A stretch of 64,000 bases of DNA, from positions 186,001-250,000 of the forward strand of contig JADJPN010000004.1 in NCBI GenBank assembly GCA_016713235.1. Reading direction: 5' to 3'. The stretch is from Hyphomicrobiales bacterium (GTDB lineage: Bacteria; Pseudomonadota; Alphaproteobacteria; Rhizobiales; Xanthobacteraceae). The position numbers and the translations under genes were made by a program. This document shows positions 39,001-48,299 of the stretch, in pieces (the first letter of the stretch is position 1; each line of letters starts with the position of its first letter). The notes beneath the pieces were generated by a model. That model searched no databases and was not told the origin of the DNA. It was given only the letters and a program-made list of their open reading frames with translations.

Positions 39001-39774
39001 TTACTCTGCCGTAATTGCGCTCGCATGCCAGCGGCGCAAGGCGATGTGCTGAAGCCACGACAGCAAAGCGAAAATCACAACGCCTGCCAGCACGATCAGA
39101 ACCAGTGCCGCATACATGCGCGGGATGTTCACACGGTGGCCCGCTTCGATAATGCGCCACGCCAATCCCGAGCCGGCGCCCGCGGAGCCAGCGGCAATCT
39201 CGCCGACAATCGCGCCGATCAGTGCAAGTCCGCCCGCGATGCGCAGGCCGCCCAGGAAATAGGGTAGCGCCGTGGGAAAGCGCAGATAGAGCAGTGTCTT
39301 CAGTGGGCCGGCATCATAAAGCGAAAAAAGATCGCGCAGTTGCCGGTCGGCGGAGGCAAAGCCCAGCGCAGTGTTCGACAGAATCGGAAAGAATGCGACG
39401 AGCGCCGCGCAGGCGAGTACTGCATTCGCGGGCTCAAGATAGATCAGGAGCAGTGGCGCTATGGCAATGATCGGGGTCACCTGAAGGATCACCGCAATCG
39501 GGAACAGCGCACGCTCGGCGAAGCGCGATGCCGAGAACAGAATGGCGAGTAGTACGCCCGTGGCGGTCGCGATGAACAGCGCCGCGAATGTGATCCGTAA
39601 TGTGACAAGGAGGGAGCCGAACAGGAGCCGGGCATCGGCGATCAGCGTCTGCAAGATCAGGGAAGGCGCTGGCAACACCTGCGGCGCGAGCGCGAAGTAA
39701 CGAACGGCCGTTTCCCATGCCGTTATCAGAATTGCGATGGCGATAAACGGTGCGAGGAGATCGCGCTTCTTCAT
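39001..39774 (-). CDS. ABC transporter permease (NMT1/sulfonate type)
   Basis: Start taken at ATG 39774 (MKKRDLLAPFIAIAILITAW); the frame extends to 39993 without family content. About 257 residues with six helices. The EAA-loop region is DLFSLYDAGPLKTLLYLRFPTALPYFLGGLRIAGGLALIGAIVGE, typical of BPD-transport permeases of the SsuC/TauC/ThiX group. The ATG overlaps the stop of the ATPase gene (ATGA). It is the last gene of the three-gene unit 41566-39001. Confidence 0.9.
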   Translation of the reverse strand: MKKRDLLAPFIAIAILITAWETAVRYFALAPQVLPAPSLILQTLIADARLLFGSLLVTLRITFAALFIATATGVLLAILFSASRFAERALFPIAVILQVTPIIAIAPLLLIYLEPANAVLACAALVAFFPILSNTALGFASADRQLRDLFSLYDAGPLKTLLYLRFPTALPYFLGGLRIAGGLALIGAIVGEIAAGSAGAGSGLAWRIIEAGHRVNIPRMYAALVLIVLAGVVIFALLSWLQHIALRRWHASAITAE

Positions 39775-40571
39775 TGCGCGCGCTCCAACGCTTGGGAAAG
39801 TTTGCGTGCGCGAGCGGCAAATGAAGCCGAGGTGCGATACTGCGGATCGAAGCGTTCGGTCGCCGGCAGGAAGCGGACTTCCTCGACGATGGTGCCGGGG
39901 CGCGACGACATCACCAGTGTGCGGGTCGATAGATAGGCCGCTTCGAATACCGAATGGGTCACAAAGACAATAGTACAGCCGAGCTTTTGCCAAAGCGCGA
40001 GCAACTCATCGTTGAGCTTAAAGCGCGAGATTTCGTCAAGCGCCGCAAAAGGCTCATCCATCAGCAGCAGTTTCGGCTTCACGATCAAGGCGCGTGCGAG
40101 CGAGGCTCGCATCCTCATGCCGCCCGACAATTCATGCGGACGGCTGTCGGCGAATTTTTCAAGACCGACTTGCGAGAGCGCGTCGCGGGTGCGCAGCTCC
40201 GCGGTGCGCCCATCGATGCCAAGCAGTTGCAAGGGCAGGCGGATATTCGCGCCGATGCTTGCCCAAGGCATCAGTGCGGGCTCCTGAAATACGAAGCCGG
40301 TTTCTCGCGGGCGATTGCCTTCCTGCCACGCGATGTCGCCCGTATCCGGCGCAAGAAGCCCTGCAACGATCCGGAGAAGCGAAGTCTTTCCGCAGCCCGA
40401 GGCGCCAAGCAGCGAGAGAAATTCACCCCGCCTGATTGAAAACGAAATGTCGCGCAGTGCGATCACCCCGCTGTCGAAGGTTTTGCCGATGCCGTGCAGC
40501 TCGGTCAGCGGCGCGCCCTGCGCGCCGTTCGGCTTGCGCTTGGCGGGGGGCTTTGCACGCTTGCTTTTCAT
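39771..40571 (-). CDS. ABC transporter ATP-binding protein (SsuB/TauB/ThiZ-like)
   Basis: A 266-residue ATPase with Walker A LLGASGCGKTSL, Q loop FVFQEPALMPW, signature ELSGGMRMRASLARAL, Walker B LLLMDEPFAALDE and H loop VFVTHSVFEAAYLS. The first 20 residues are very basic (KSKRAKPPAKRKPNG). ATGA overlaps link it to both neighbours. It powers the NMT1-type importer. Confidence 0.93.
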   Translation of the reverse strand: MKSKRAKPPAKRKPNGAQGAPLTELHGIGKTFDSGVIALRDISFSIRRGEFLSLLGASGCGKTSLLRIVAGLLAPDTGDIAWQEGNRPRETGFVFQEPALMPWASIGANIRLPLQLLGIDGRTAELRTRDALSQVGLEKFADSRPHELSGGMRMRASLARALIVKPKLLLMDEPFAALDEISRFKLNDELLALWQKLGCTIVFVTHSVFEAAYLSTRTLVMSSRPGTIVEEVRFLPATERFDPQYRTSASFAARARKLSQALERAQ

Positions 40572-41566
40572 TTCGCGCGATACATATCGACGCCGTGCTT
40601 GCGGTTGACGAAGGTGGCGTCGAAGCTCTTCTTCCAGTTCACATCCGGCTTGACCACGCCGGCTTTGACCATCTTGTCGAAGAAGCCTTTGATCTTCGCT
40701 TCCTGCATCGCGCCGATGCCGAGATTGAGAGCGTCGCCGGAATCGACGATCCCGTATTCCTTCATCTTGGCGGTCGAGAAGGCGATCAATGCGTCCGTCA
40801 TCTCCGGATTGTGTTTCTTGATGAGCTCGTTCGCGGCTTTGTTGTTTCCGTAGAGGTACGTGTACCAGCCCACGATCGAAGCCTCGATGAAGCGCGCGAC
40901 GACGTCCGGCTTGTTTCGCAAGAGATCGAGTCGCGTCTCCAGCGTTGTCGCATAACCGTCGAAGCCTTGGTCCGCGAGCAGGAACGCTTTCGGCGTAAAG
41001 CCGCCCGCCTGCTCGATCACGAAGGGCTCGGACGTAACATAGCCTTGCAGCGCAAAGTTCTTGTTCGCCAGAAACGGCTGCGGATTGAAGGTGTAGGGCC
41101 GAACCTGCTCGTCGCGAAAACCGTGCTCCGCTTTCAGCCAGCGGAAAGACGTCACCATCGCGTCGGCGCCGAGGAGTAGTGTCGCTTTCTTCAGGTCTTC
41201 GAATTTTTCGATTCCGGCGTTCGGGTGCGCGAGAATCGCAATCGGGTCGCGCTGCATGATCGCGGCGACGACGACGGTCGGCACGTTCTGTTCGACCGCG
41301 GCGAAGGCCTGCAAGAAATTCGCGGAGATATAGAAGTCGAGCTTGCCGGCCGAGAGCAGAATGCGGTTGTTGATCTGCGGGCCGCCCGGAACGATTTCGA
41401 CATCGAGGCCGTATTTCTTATAGGTCCCATCGGCGATCGCCTGATAGAAGCCGCCATGTTCGGCCTCCGCGACCCAGTTGGTGCCGAAGCGCACTTTGTC
41501 CGCGGCGCTTGCGGAGGCGGCGAGTGCCAGGACTGCGAGCAGGGCGGTCGTAAGCTGTCTGAGCAT
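40568..41566 (-). CDS. ABC transporter substrate-binding protein (NMT1/THI5-like)
   Basis: A 332-residue protein with signal peptide MLRQLTTALLAVLALAASASA, then VRFGTNWVAEAEHGGFYQAIADGTYKKYGLDVEIVPGGP, the start of NMT1/THI5-like binding proteins, and FLQAFAAVEQNVPTVVVAAIMQRDPIAILAH. The family binds pyrimidine precursors of thiamine, sulfonates, riboflavin or similar small molecules. NWVAEAEHGGFY resembles ThiY-like proteins more than sulfonate binders, but this is not decisive. It is the first gene of the operon. Confidence 0.88.
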   Translation of the reverse strand: MLRQLTTALLAVLALAASASAADKVRFGTNWVAEAEHGGFYQAIADGTYKKYGLDVEIVPGGPQINNRILLSAGKLDFYISANFLQAFAAVEQNVPTVVVAAIMQRDPIAILAHPNAGIEKFEDLKKATLLLGADAMVTSFRWLKAEHGFRDEQVRPYTFNPQPFLANKNFALQGYVTSEPFVIEQAGGFTPKAFLLADQGFDGYATTLETRLDLLRNKPDVVARFIEASIVGWYTYLYGNNKAANELIKKHNPEMTDALIAFSTAKMKEYGIVDSGDALNLGIGAMQEAKIKGFFDKMVKAGVVKPDVNWKKSFDATFVNRKHGVDMYRAK

Positions 41567-41718
41567 GAGGTCTAATCTACCGGGTCTGTGATCCGAACGG
41601 CAGTCGCATAAGGGATCGTAACGCTAATGCCAACGCCAAGATGTCGGCGGTTCGTGGTCCAGCTTGCGTCGCAGTCGCGTGCTCAATAGGTTCACGGCGG
41701 TTTGGCACGGAATAGAGC

Positions 41719-42527
41719 ATGAATCCGAAGCGGCATTGGCGGGATATGACATGGGAGGATTTCCGGCAGGGAAATCCGGCGGAATGGATCGCGGTGGTGC
41801 CGGTCGCGGCGATCGAGCAGCACGGCCCGCATCTGCCGCTCTCGGTCGATTCCGTGATCGCGGAGGGCTATCTGGGCCGGGTGCACAAGCTCCTGCCCGA
41901 GAATCTTCAGGCGACGTTCCAGCCGGTGCAGCAGATCGGAAAGTCGGACGAGCACCGGGGACTTTCCCGGCACGCTGACTTTCTCCACGGGATACGTTGA
42001 TCCGTGCCTGGATCGAGCTCGGTGCAAGCGTTCACCGGGCCGGCGTGCGCAAAATCCTCTTCGTCAATTCGCATGGCGGTAATTCGTCGATACTGAACAT
42101 CGTCATCGGCGAGCTGCGCGAGAAATTCGAAATGCTCGCCGTTACCACGGGCTGGCATCGCTTTGGCTATCCCGCTGGATTGTTCGAGGAGGCCGAGCGC
42201 ATCCACGGCATTCATGGCGGCGATATCGAAACGTCTTTGATGCTCGCCTTCGCGCCGGAACTGGTGCGAATGGACAAGCTGGATAACTTCGTTCCGGCCA
42301 CCATCGGCATGGAGAAAGAGTTCAAATATCTTCGAGCCGTGACACCCGCGGGCTTCGGCTGGATGACGCAGGATTTGCAGGAAACGGGCGCGCTTGGAAA
42401 TGCCAAGGCGGCCACCAAGGAAAAGGGCGAGAAGGCGGCCGATTACGGCGCGCGTGCTTTCATTTCGCTTCTCGAAGATATGCAGCGCTTCGACCTGAAG
42501 CGGCTGAAGAAGGGTCCGCTGGGTTAG
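41719..42527 (+). CDS. Creatininase-family amidohydrolase, frame broken
   Basis: N-terminal piece: MTWEDFR, VVPVAAIEQHGPHLPLSVDSVIAEG, with the metal-binding Glu and His. The frame breaks between 41945 and 41998. It continues VRKILFVNSHGGNSSILNIVI (NSHGGN is the family hallmark) and HGIHGGDIETSLMLAFAPELVRMD. About 269 residues, two bases beyond a multiple of three, is family length. Members hydrolyse cyclic or linear amides (creatinine, formamidopyrimidines, mycofactocin precursors). It lies divergent from the NMT1-type importer, so a pyrimidine-type substrate is possible. Confidence 0.82.
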
Positions 42528-42889
42528 TCGCAGAGCGACAACGTCACCGGATCGGCATCTTTCGGAATCAGTTCGCCCATTGGCTGACATTTGCCGTTCC
42601 GGCAAATATTCCAGTCGGCAGTCGCGCCGGAGCGGCGCAGCACGACTTCTTTCATCGGCGCCCAGTGCGGACGATAACTGTAGACGCCATTCTTTAGCTT
42701 CGCGCCCGGCGGCGGCTCCATGCCGGCGCCCGAACCCTTCACGCGCGATTCGATAATTGCGATGCCGGCTGGATGCGCGCGCCAGTCTTCCTCCCATTGC
42801 ACTTTCTCAACCGAGTGCATCCAGGAAAGCGTGATGGCGGTGGCGAGTTTTACGACCACGCCGCCGCCAGCAAGACAGATGATGCTCAT
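42524..42889 (-). CDS. DUF1850 domain protein
   Basis: A 121-residue protein from ATG 42889 (MSIICLAGGGVVVKLATAITLSW), with one hydrophobic N-terminal segment that may be a signal or anchor. Then HSVEKVQWEEDWRAHPAGIAIIESRVKGSGAGMEPPPGAKLKNGVYSY, the DUF1850 core. DUF1850 genes regularly accompany TAXI-type TRAP transporters, as here: its ATG overlaps the stop of the TRAP permease (ATGA). It is probably an accessory periplasmic part of the transporter. Function unproven. Confidence 0.82.
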   Translation of the reverse strand: MSIICLAGGGVVVKLATAITLSWMHSVEKVQWEEDWRAHPAGIAIIESRVKGSGAGMEPPPGAKLKNGVYSYRPHWAPMKEVVLRRSGATADWNICRNGKCQPMGELIPKDADPVTLSLCD

Positions 42890-45225
42890 GCAGCCTTGGC
42901 GCTTGCGGGCTGGCGCGTTGTCCACCAGTGATAGCCGATAAAAGCAATACCGAGTGCAAATCCAATTTCATCGGTTATCGGAATTGCCACGGCTAACAGC
43001 GCGGCGGCCGCAAAAGTCCACGCGCGCTCCCAAGGCTTCACCGGCGCGAACAGATAACCGACGGCGGTTACGCCCCATAGCGCGACCGCAAACGTGGCTT
43101 TCACGCAGATATAAGCGACTGCGATCCAGTAGCTCGCTCCTGCGAGTCCAGCAACCGGTTGCAACATCAGCGTCGGATCTAGACGGCCATGTACGGCACG
43201 ATGAATCCGGCAGTGCGATCAGGATTGCCTTCATCGAGACCGCGAAGCCGCTCACCCGCACCATTGGTGCTGCCGCAAAAGCAGCGAGCGCGACCGGTGG
43301 TGTCAGGTCCGCCATGATACCGAAGTAAAATACAAACATATGCGAGACGATGAGCGGCACGTCGTGCTTGAGTAAAATCGGTGCTGCGAGTGATGAAGTG
43401 ATGATGTAGTTCGGGATCGTCGGGATGCCCATGCCGAGAATCAGGCTGAAGATCATCGTCAGCACGAGCGCGAGAAACAGGCTCTCGCGGCCAATCGAGA
43501 TCATCCAGGTGCCGACGATGGTGCCGAGGCCGGTGAGCGTCATCGTGCCGATCACGATGCCGACGACAGCGCAGGCAAGGCCGACCGAAAGCGCCTGACG
43601 GGCGCCGTCCGCCATCGCTTCGCGGCAAGCGAGCAGCGCTTCGCGGCCGCGCTCCTGAAACGAGCTCCACGCGATCATCGCCGCGAGCAGTACATACGCG
43701 AGCACGAAGACGACACTCATCCAGAGTGCGACTGCCGCGAGCACGCCGAGCGCGACCCAGAATACGACGCGGAATGCGATTTCCTGCATGCCGTTCGCCA
43801 GCGTGATGCCGAGCATCAGAAGCGCGGTCAGCGAGAGGCCGACGGCGCCGGCAAAGAGCGGCGTGTAGCCTGCGAAAAGGAGATACACGAGCACAACAAG
43901 CGGCAAGATCAGGAACCAGTTGTTGCGGATTTCATTCCACGCGCTCGGCAGTTCTTCGCGCGGCAAACCTTTCAGCCCGCGGCGGCCGGCTTCGAGATGC
44001 ACCGACCAGAAGCACGCCGCGAAATAGAGGAGTGCCGGGACGATCGCGGCCTGCACGATGTCCGAGTAAGGACGGTCGATGGTTTCGGCCATGATGAAGG
44101 CGACCGCGCCCATAACCGGCGGCATGATCTGGCCACCCATCGAGGACGTCGCTTCAACGCCGCCGGCGTAAGCAGCGGGGAAACCGAAACGTTTCATAAG
44201 CGGAATGGTGAACTGCCCCGAAGCGACGACATTTGCGATGCCGGAGCCGGAGACCGTGCCCATTAGCGCGGAGGATGCGACGCATACTTTACCAGGTCCC
44301 CCTTGCGAGCCGCCGAACACCGCGATTGAAAGTTCATTGAAGAAGCGGATGACGCCTGCGCGCTCCATGAAAGAGCCGAACAGGATGAACAGGAAGATGT
44401 AGGTCGCGGAAACGAGCGTCGGCACGCCGTAAATGCCTTCGGTGCCGAAGGTCATGTGCTCGATCACCTGCTCGTAGGAGTAGCCGCGGTGATTGAGCGG
44501 CGAGGGCAAGTAGTTGCCGAAGAGCGTGTAGGCGAGCGCAATGCCGCAGACGATCGCAATCGCCGAACCCATGATGCGCCACACCATGAAGAATAGAATG
44601 GCGAGCGAGGCGTGCCTACGGCGAGGTCGATCTCGTTCAGGAAGCCGGAGCGGTCGATCAGCGGAAGATAGAATTGCCACTGATAGAAACCGACGAGGAA
44701 GCCGAGAATGCCGACCACCCACATGGCGGCTTTGAGCAACCGGTTTTCAAAAGAATTTGCGAGCATTGCGCCGCCAAGCAGCGTCAGAAAGCCCACGTGA
44801 ATTGCGCGCACGACCTGGCTTGGTACGCCGCCTGCGAATTCAGCGACGAGTTCGACGGCGCAAATTACGGCGAGAAAGCCGAAGGCATGCGCGACGGTAA
44901 AGCGCCGATGCCAGGCGAGGTAAGCGAGATAGCCGAGCCAGATCAGCAGACCCGCGCGGATGAGAAAGAGAAGATCGAGACCTTTGACGGAGGCAAAAAA
45001 GTCCTTGTCCAGCGGCACGCCAAAAGAGGTCGTGATCTGAAAGATCGAGAAAGAGATGGCGATGTAGAAAACCAGGCTACCGAGCCAGCCTTTACCCCAG
45101 TCGAGATTGAGGTGGCCGGCTACGTCGTCCACGACCGTGGTGCTTGGTTGATTCGTTGCTTCTACGGCAGAAGCGCGTTCTTTCGTCTCCGGCTTTAAAG
45201 CGTTGGACTTTTTATTCTTCGCCAT
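42886..45225 (-). CDS. TRAP transporter fused permease (TAXI type, DctQM), two frame breaks
   Basis: A reconstructed 780-residue multi-helix protein. Its N-terminal DctQ-like part (LDWGKGWLGSLVFYIAISFSIFQ ... LLFLIRAGLLIWLGYLAYL) breaks near 44620. The DctM part (GVPTLVSATYIFLFILFGSFMERAGV, SSALMGTVSGSGIANVVASG, TSSMGGQIMPPVMGAVAFIMAE, LGMGIPTIPNYIITSSLAAPIL) is intact. It breaks near 43200 and ends with YWIAVAYICVKATFAVALWG and a 90-residue tail. The two breaks compensate, so the span is a multiple of three. It imports an organic acid or similar ligand delivered by the TAXI binding protein upstream, using the Na+ or proton gradient. Confidence 0.88.
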
Positions 45226-45281
45226 TTTGATCCCCCCGGACGCACGTTTACGGCGACGTTATTCCTGTGCCTGAAAAGCAA

Positions 45282-45310
45282 AACGGCCCGCGTTCGTCAC
45301 GCGGGCCGTT
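45282..45310 (-). terminator. Hairpin between TAXI binding protein and TRAP permease
   Basis: A perfect 11-bp AACGGCCCGCG / CGCGGGCCGTT stem with a 7-nt loop. On the minus strand it is followed by TTTTGCTTTT, so it can end or dampen transcription between the binding-protein gene and the permease gene. This would give more binding protein than permease. Confidence 0.75.
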
Positions 45311-45322
45311 CGAAAGCGAGGC

Positions 45323-46279
45323 TTAGCCGCCTACGCCTTTTTCCTTAAAGTACTTCGCAGCGCCGGGATGGAGCGGCACGGGCGAATTCTTGCCGGCCGA
45401 TTCCAACTTGATCGAGCGTGCAGCTGCATGGGCTGCGATCAGTTCCGGAATGTTGTCGTAGATCGCCTTTGTCATTTGATAGACGACGTCCTCAGAGAGA
45501 TCCGAGCGGGTCACCAGGTAGTTCTGGACCAATGCCGCGTTCACGGCAGCGGTCTGGCCCTGATAGGTGTTCGCGGGAATCGTGCCTGACTGGAACGGAG
45601 GTCCGGCTTTCGTCACGACGTCTGCTGGAATCTCAACAACCACGATTTCAACCGAGTTCGCGAGGTCCTTGATCGACGCAACACCGAGCCCTGCCGACTG
45701 CAGGGTCGCATCGAGCTGGCGGTTCTTGATGAGCTCGACCGATTCCGCAAACGGCAAATATTCGACTTTGCCAAGGTTCTCGTACTTGATGCCGGCCGCG
45801 GCAAGGATCGCGCGTGCGTTCAGCTCGGTGCCCGATTTCGGTGCGCCGACCGACAGGCGCTTGCCCTTCAGATCCGCGAGCGTCTTGATGCCGCTTTCTT
45901 TCGAGGCGACGATCTGGATGTAGTTCGGATAGATCGCGCCGACAGTGCGAAGCTTGTCGAGCTTGCCGCGGAACCCGGCATCGGTATCACCAGCCCAGCC
46001 TTGTGCCAGCGAGTCACCGAGCGTAAAGGCGATCTCGCCTTTGCCCGCTTGCAGCAGATTCAGATTTTCCACTGAAGCTTTGGTTGACTGCACCGAAGGA
46101 CGCGAGTCCTTGATCTTGTCGGTGAAAATTTTGGAGATGGCGACGCCGAGCGGATAGTAGACACCCGCGGTGCCGCCAGTCAGTACGTTGATAAAGTTTT
46201 GTGCCTGCGCCGCGACCGGCGCCATCGCGAAAGCGGCGGCAACGGTGATTACGCGGGCGAGTTTACGTCCGAAGATCAT
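45323..46279 (-). CDS. TAXI-family TRAP transporter solute-binding protein
   Basis: A 318-residue protein from ATG 46279, preceded by GGGAGG. The signal peptide MIFGRKLARVITVAAAFAMAPVAAQA is followed by FINVLTGGTAGVYYPLGVAISKIF, the TAXI hallmark, and STKASVENLNLLQAGKGEIAFTLGD. KGKRLSVGAPKSGTELNARAIL is also typical. It captures substrate in the periplasm for the permease downstream on this strand. Substrate unknown; known TAXI ligands include glutamate and other dicarboxylates. The open frame upstream to 46630 is not coding. Confidence 0.92.
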   Translation of the reverse strand: MIFGRKLARVITVAAAFAMAPVAAQAQNFINVLTGGTAGVYYPLGVAISKIFTDKIKDSRPSVQSTKASVENLNLLQAGKGEIAFTLGDSLAQGWAGDTDAGFRGKLDKLRTVGAIYPNYIQIVASKESGIKTLADLKGKRLSVGAPKSGTELNARAILAAAGIKYENLGKVEYLPFAESVELIKNRQLDATLQSAGLGVASIKDLANSVEIVVVEIPADVVTKAGPPFQSGTIPANTYQGQTAAVNAALVQNYLVTRSDLSEDVVYQMTKAIYDNIPELIAAHAAARSIKLESAGKNSPVPLHPGAAKYFKEKGVGG

Positions 46280-46439
46280 TCCCAAAACCTCCCAGTTATA
46301 TGTCCCATCCGATTTTCGCCGGTGGGTTGAGATTTTCATTAGCGGGTGCGGGCTGGAATTGCGAGGGGTTTTGGCCTCGCAAAGTTGCGGGAATCGCCCG
46401 AAACGCTGGCCCAACTGGGGTTTGCCGCATCCTTGTGCA

Positions 46440-46455
46440 GTTGATATATTGTAAC
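46440..46455. promoter_or_regulatory. Zur-like palindrome
   Basis: GTTGATATATTGTAAC is an imperfect AT-rich palindrome (GTT ... ATAT ... AAC) of the size and base pattern of alphaproteobacterial Zur boxes. It is directly upstream of a His-rich mini-gene and a metal ABC transporter. Assignment is by pattern and context only. Confidence 0.4.
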
Positions 46456-46456
46456 A

Positions 46457-46612
46457 ATGCATGGCTCGCACGATCACACGCATTCTTCCGCACGCCGGCC
46501 TGCGGCGCAGGCAGGGATTTCGCTCCTTCGGCTCTCTGCGGCGGCGCGGCTGAGTGTTGCTTTGGTGCTTTCGGCACTGATCTGGGTCATCGTTTATTTC
46601 GTCGTGCGCTAA
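46457..46612 (+). CDS. Small His-rich single-pass membrane protein
   Basis: A 51-residue frame starting MHGSHDHTHSSARRP and ending with one helix (LSVALVLSALIWVIVYFVVR). Three to four His in the first nine residues suggest metal binding. It starts one base after the Zur-like site and has no room for a Shine-Dalgarno, so it would be leaderless or mis-started. Position in front of the zinc transporter supports a real gene. Not recognised as a named family. Confidence 0.5.
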   Translation: MHGSHDHTHSSARRPAAQAGISLLRLSAAARLSVALVLSALIWVIVYFVVR

Positions 46613-46628
46613 AGCGCGCAGGAGCAGC

Positions 46629-47369
46629 ATGGCAAGCGTACTTGCATTCCAGAATTTAACGCTCGGCTATGACCGGCATCCCGCAGTGCATCATCTGAGC
46701 GGCGAGATCGGCGAGGGCGCGCTGCTGGCGGTGGTCGGGCCAAACGGCGCCGGCAAGTCGACGCTCCTGAAGGGCATCGTCGGCGTGCTGTCTCCGCTCG
46801 GCGGAAAAATTTCGCGCAACGGCGTGAACGCGCAGGATATCGCGTATCTGCCGCAGATCGCGGAGATCGACCGCAGTTTTCCAATTTCTGTATTCGATCT
46901 CGTCGCGATGGGCCTGTGGAAGCACGCGGGATTGCTCGGCGGGATCGGGAAGGCGGATCGCGAAAAGATAACGATCGCGATCGAAGCGGTGGGTCTGCGT
47001 GGCTTCGAGCACCGTCCGATCGGCACGCTCTCCGGCGGACAGATGCAGCGCGCATTGTTCGCGCGGCTCCTGTTGCAGGATGCACGCGTGATCCTGCTCG
47101 ACGAGCCGTTCGCCTCGCTCGATTCAAAAACGGTTTCCGATCTTCTCGAACTCGTGCATCGGTGGCATGGCGAGAAACGCACGGTGGTCGCGGTGCTGCA
47201 CGACTTCGAGCTCGTGAAGCAGCATTTCCCCGAAGCGCTTCTGCTCGCACGCGAGCCGGTGGCATGGGGCAATACCGCGCAAACGCTTTCCGCGGAAAAT
47301 CTTTTGAAGGCGCGCCGCATGAGCGAGGCCTTCGACGATCTCGCGGGCATCTGCGAAGACGCGGCGTAA
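46629..47369 (+). CDS. znuC: Metal ABC transporter ATP-binding protein (ZnuC/MntB-like)
   Basis: A 246-residue ATPase with Walker A VVGPNGAGKSTLLKG, Q loop AYLPQIAEID, signature TLSGGQMQRALFARLLL, Walker B VILLDEPFASLD, and H loop VAVLHDFELVKQHF. GPNGAGKSTL together with YLPQ...IDRSFPI is the Zn/Mn-uptake subgroup. A Shine-Dalgarno (CAGGAG) precedes the ATG. It lies 16 bp after the His-rich mini-gene and 11 bp before the permease. Zinc is favoured over manganese because of the Zur-like site and the CobW-type gene. Confidence 0.88.
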   Translation: MASVLAFQNLTLGYDRHPAVHHLSGEIGEGALLAVVGPNGAGKSTLLKGIVGVLSPLGGKISRNGVNAQDIAYLPQIAEIDRSFPISVFDLVAMGLWKHAGLLGGIGKADREKITIAIEAVGLRGFEHRPIGTLSGGQMQRALFARLLLQDARVILLDEPFASLDSKTVSDLLELVHRWHGEKRTVVAVLHDFELVKQHFPEALLLAREPVAWGNTAQTLSAENLLKARRMSEAFDDLAGICEDAA

Positions 47370-47380
47370 GCGCAATTCAA

Positions 47381-48247
47381 ATGTACGATCTGTTTATCGC
47401 TCCCTTTGCCGAATTTGATTTCATGCGCCGTGCGCTTGCGGGTGTGATCATTCTTTCGTTGAGCGCGGCACCGATCGGCATTTTCCTGATGCTCAGGCGC
47501 ATGTCGCTCGCGGGCGACGTGATGGCGCACGCAATTCTGCCGGGCGCTGCGCTCGGCTTTCTCGTGGCCGGTCTCGATCTGTTCGCGATGACGGTCGGCG
47601 GTATCGCTGCAGGTGTGACGGTCGCGGTCGCTGCCGGGCTGGTCGCGCGTTTTACCGAGCTGAAAGAAGATGCGGCGCTTGCCGCTTTCTATCTGGTTTC
47701 GCTCGCGCTCGGTGTAACGCTGATTTCGCTCAAGGGCTCGAACGTCGATCTTTTCCGCGTGCTGTTCGGTTCGGTGCTTGCGCTCGATAACGCGACGCTT
47801 CTGGTGATCGCGTCGTTCACCACTTTCAGTCTGTTCGCGCTTGCGCTGATCTGGCGGCCGCTGGTGCTCGAATGCGTCGATCCGGGCTTCCTGCGCTCGG
47901 TAAGCGGTTCAGGCACGATGGTGCATCTTCTGTTTCTGGCGCTGGTCGTGCTCAATCTTGTCGCGGCGTTTCACGCGCTCGGCACGTTGCTCGCGGTCGG
48001 CATGATGATGTTGCCCGCCGCTGCGGCACGTTTCTGGACGCAGGATGTGACACGGATGGCGGCCTATTCGGTGCTGATCGGTGTCGTATCCGGCGTCGGC
48101 GGTCTGCTCGTCTCGTTCCACTTCAACCTGCCGACCGGGCCTGCCGTCATTCTCACCGCAGGCATCTTCTATGCGCTGTCGGTGGTGCTGGGCCCGGTAG
48201 GGGGTTTACGCAAACGCCTCTCGCCAGGCCGGCATCTTGAGGCTTGA
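47381..48247 (+). CDS. znuB: Metal ABC transporter permease (ZnuB-like)
   Basis: A 288-residue ABC-3 family permease from ATG 47381 (MYDLFIAPFAEFDFMRRALAG); the open frame upstream to 46916 only overlaps znuC. Eight or so helices. MLRRMSLAGDVMAHAILPGAALGFLVAG is the family hallmark, followed by GVTLISLKGSNVDLFRVLFG and LGTLLAVGMMMLPAAAARFW. It takes Zn2+ (or Mn2+) through the inner membrane with the ATPase upstream. No binding-protein gene (ZnuA) is seen next to it. Confidence 0.9.
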   Translation: MYDLFIAPFAEFDFMRRALAGVIILSLSAAPIGIFLMLRRMSLAGDVMAHAILPGAALGFLVAGLDLFAMTVGGIAAGVTVAVAAGLVARFTELKEDAALAAFYLVSLALGVTLISLKGSNVDLFRVLFGSVLALDNATLLVIASFTTFSLFALALIWRPLVLECVDPGFLRSVSGSGTMVHLLFLALVVLNLVAAFHALGTLLAVGMMMLPAAAARFWTQDVTRMAAYSVLIGVVSGVGGLLVSFHFNLPTGPAVILTAGIFYALSVVLGPVGGLRKRLSPGRHLEA

Positions 48248-48299
48248 GCCGCTCGGCCCGCGCGCCTATATCCCAGATTCAACAGGTCAGAGTTCATCT

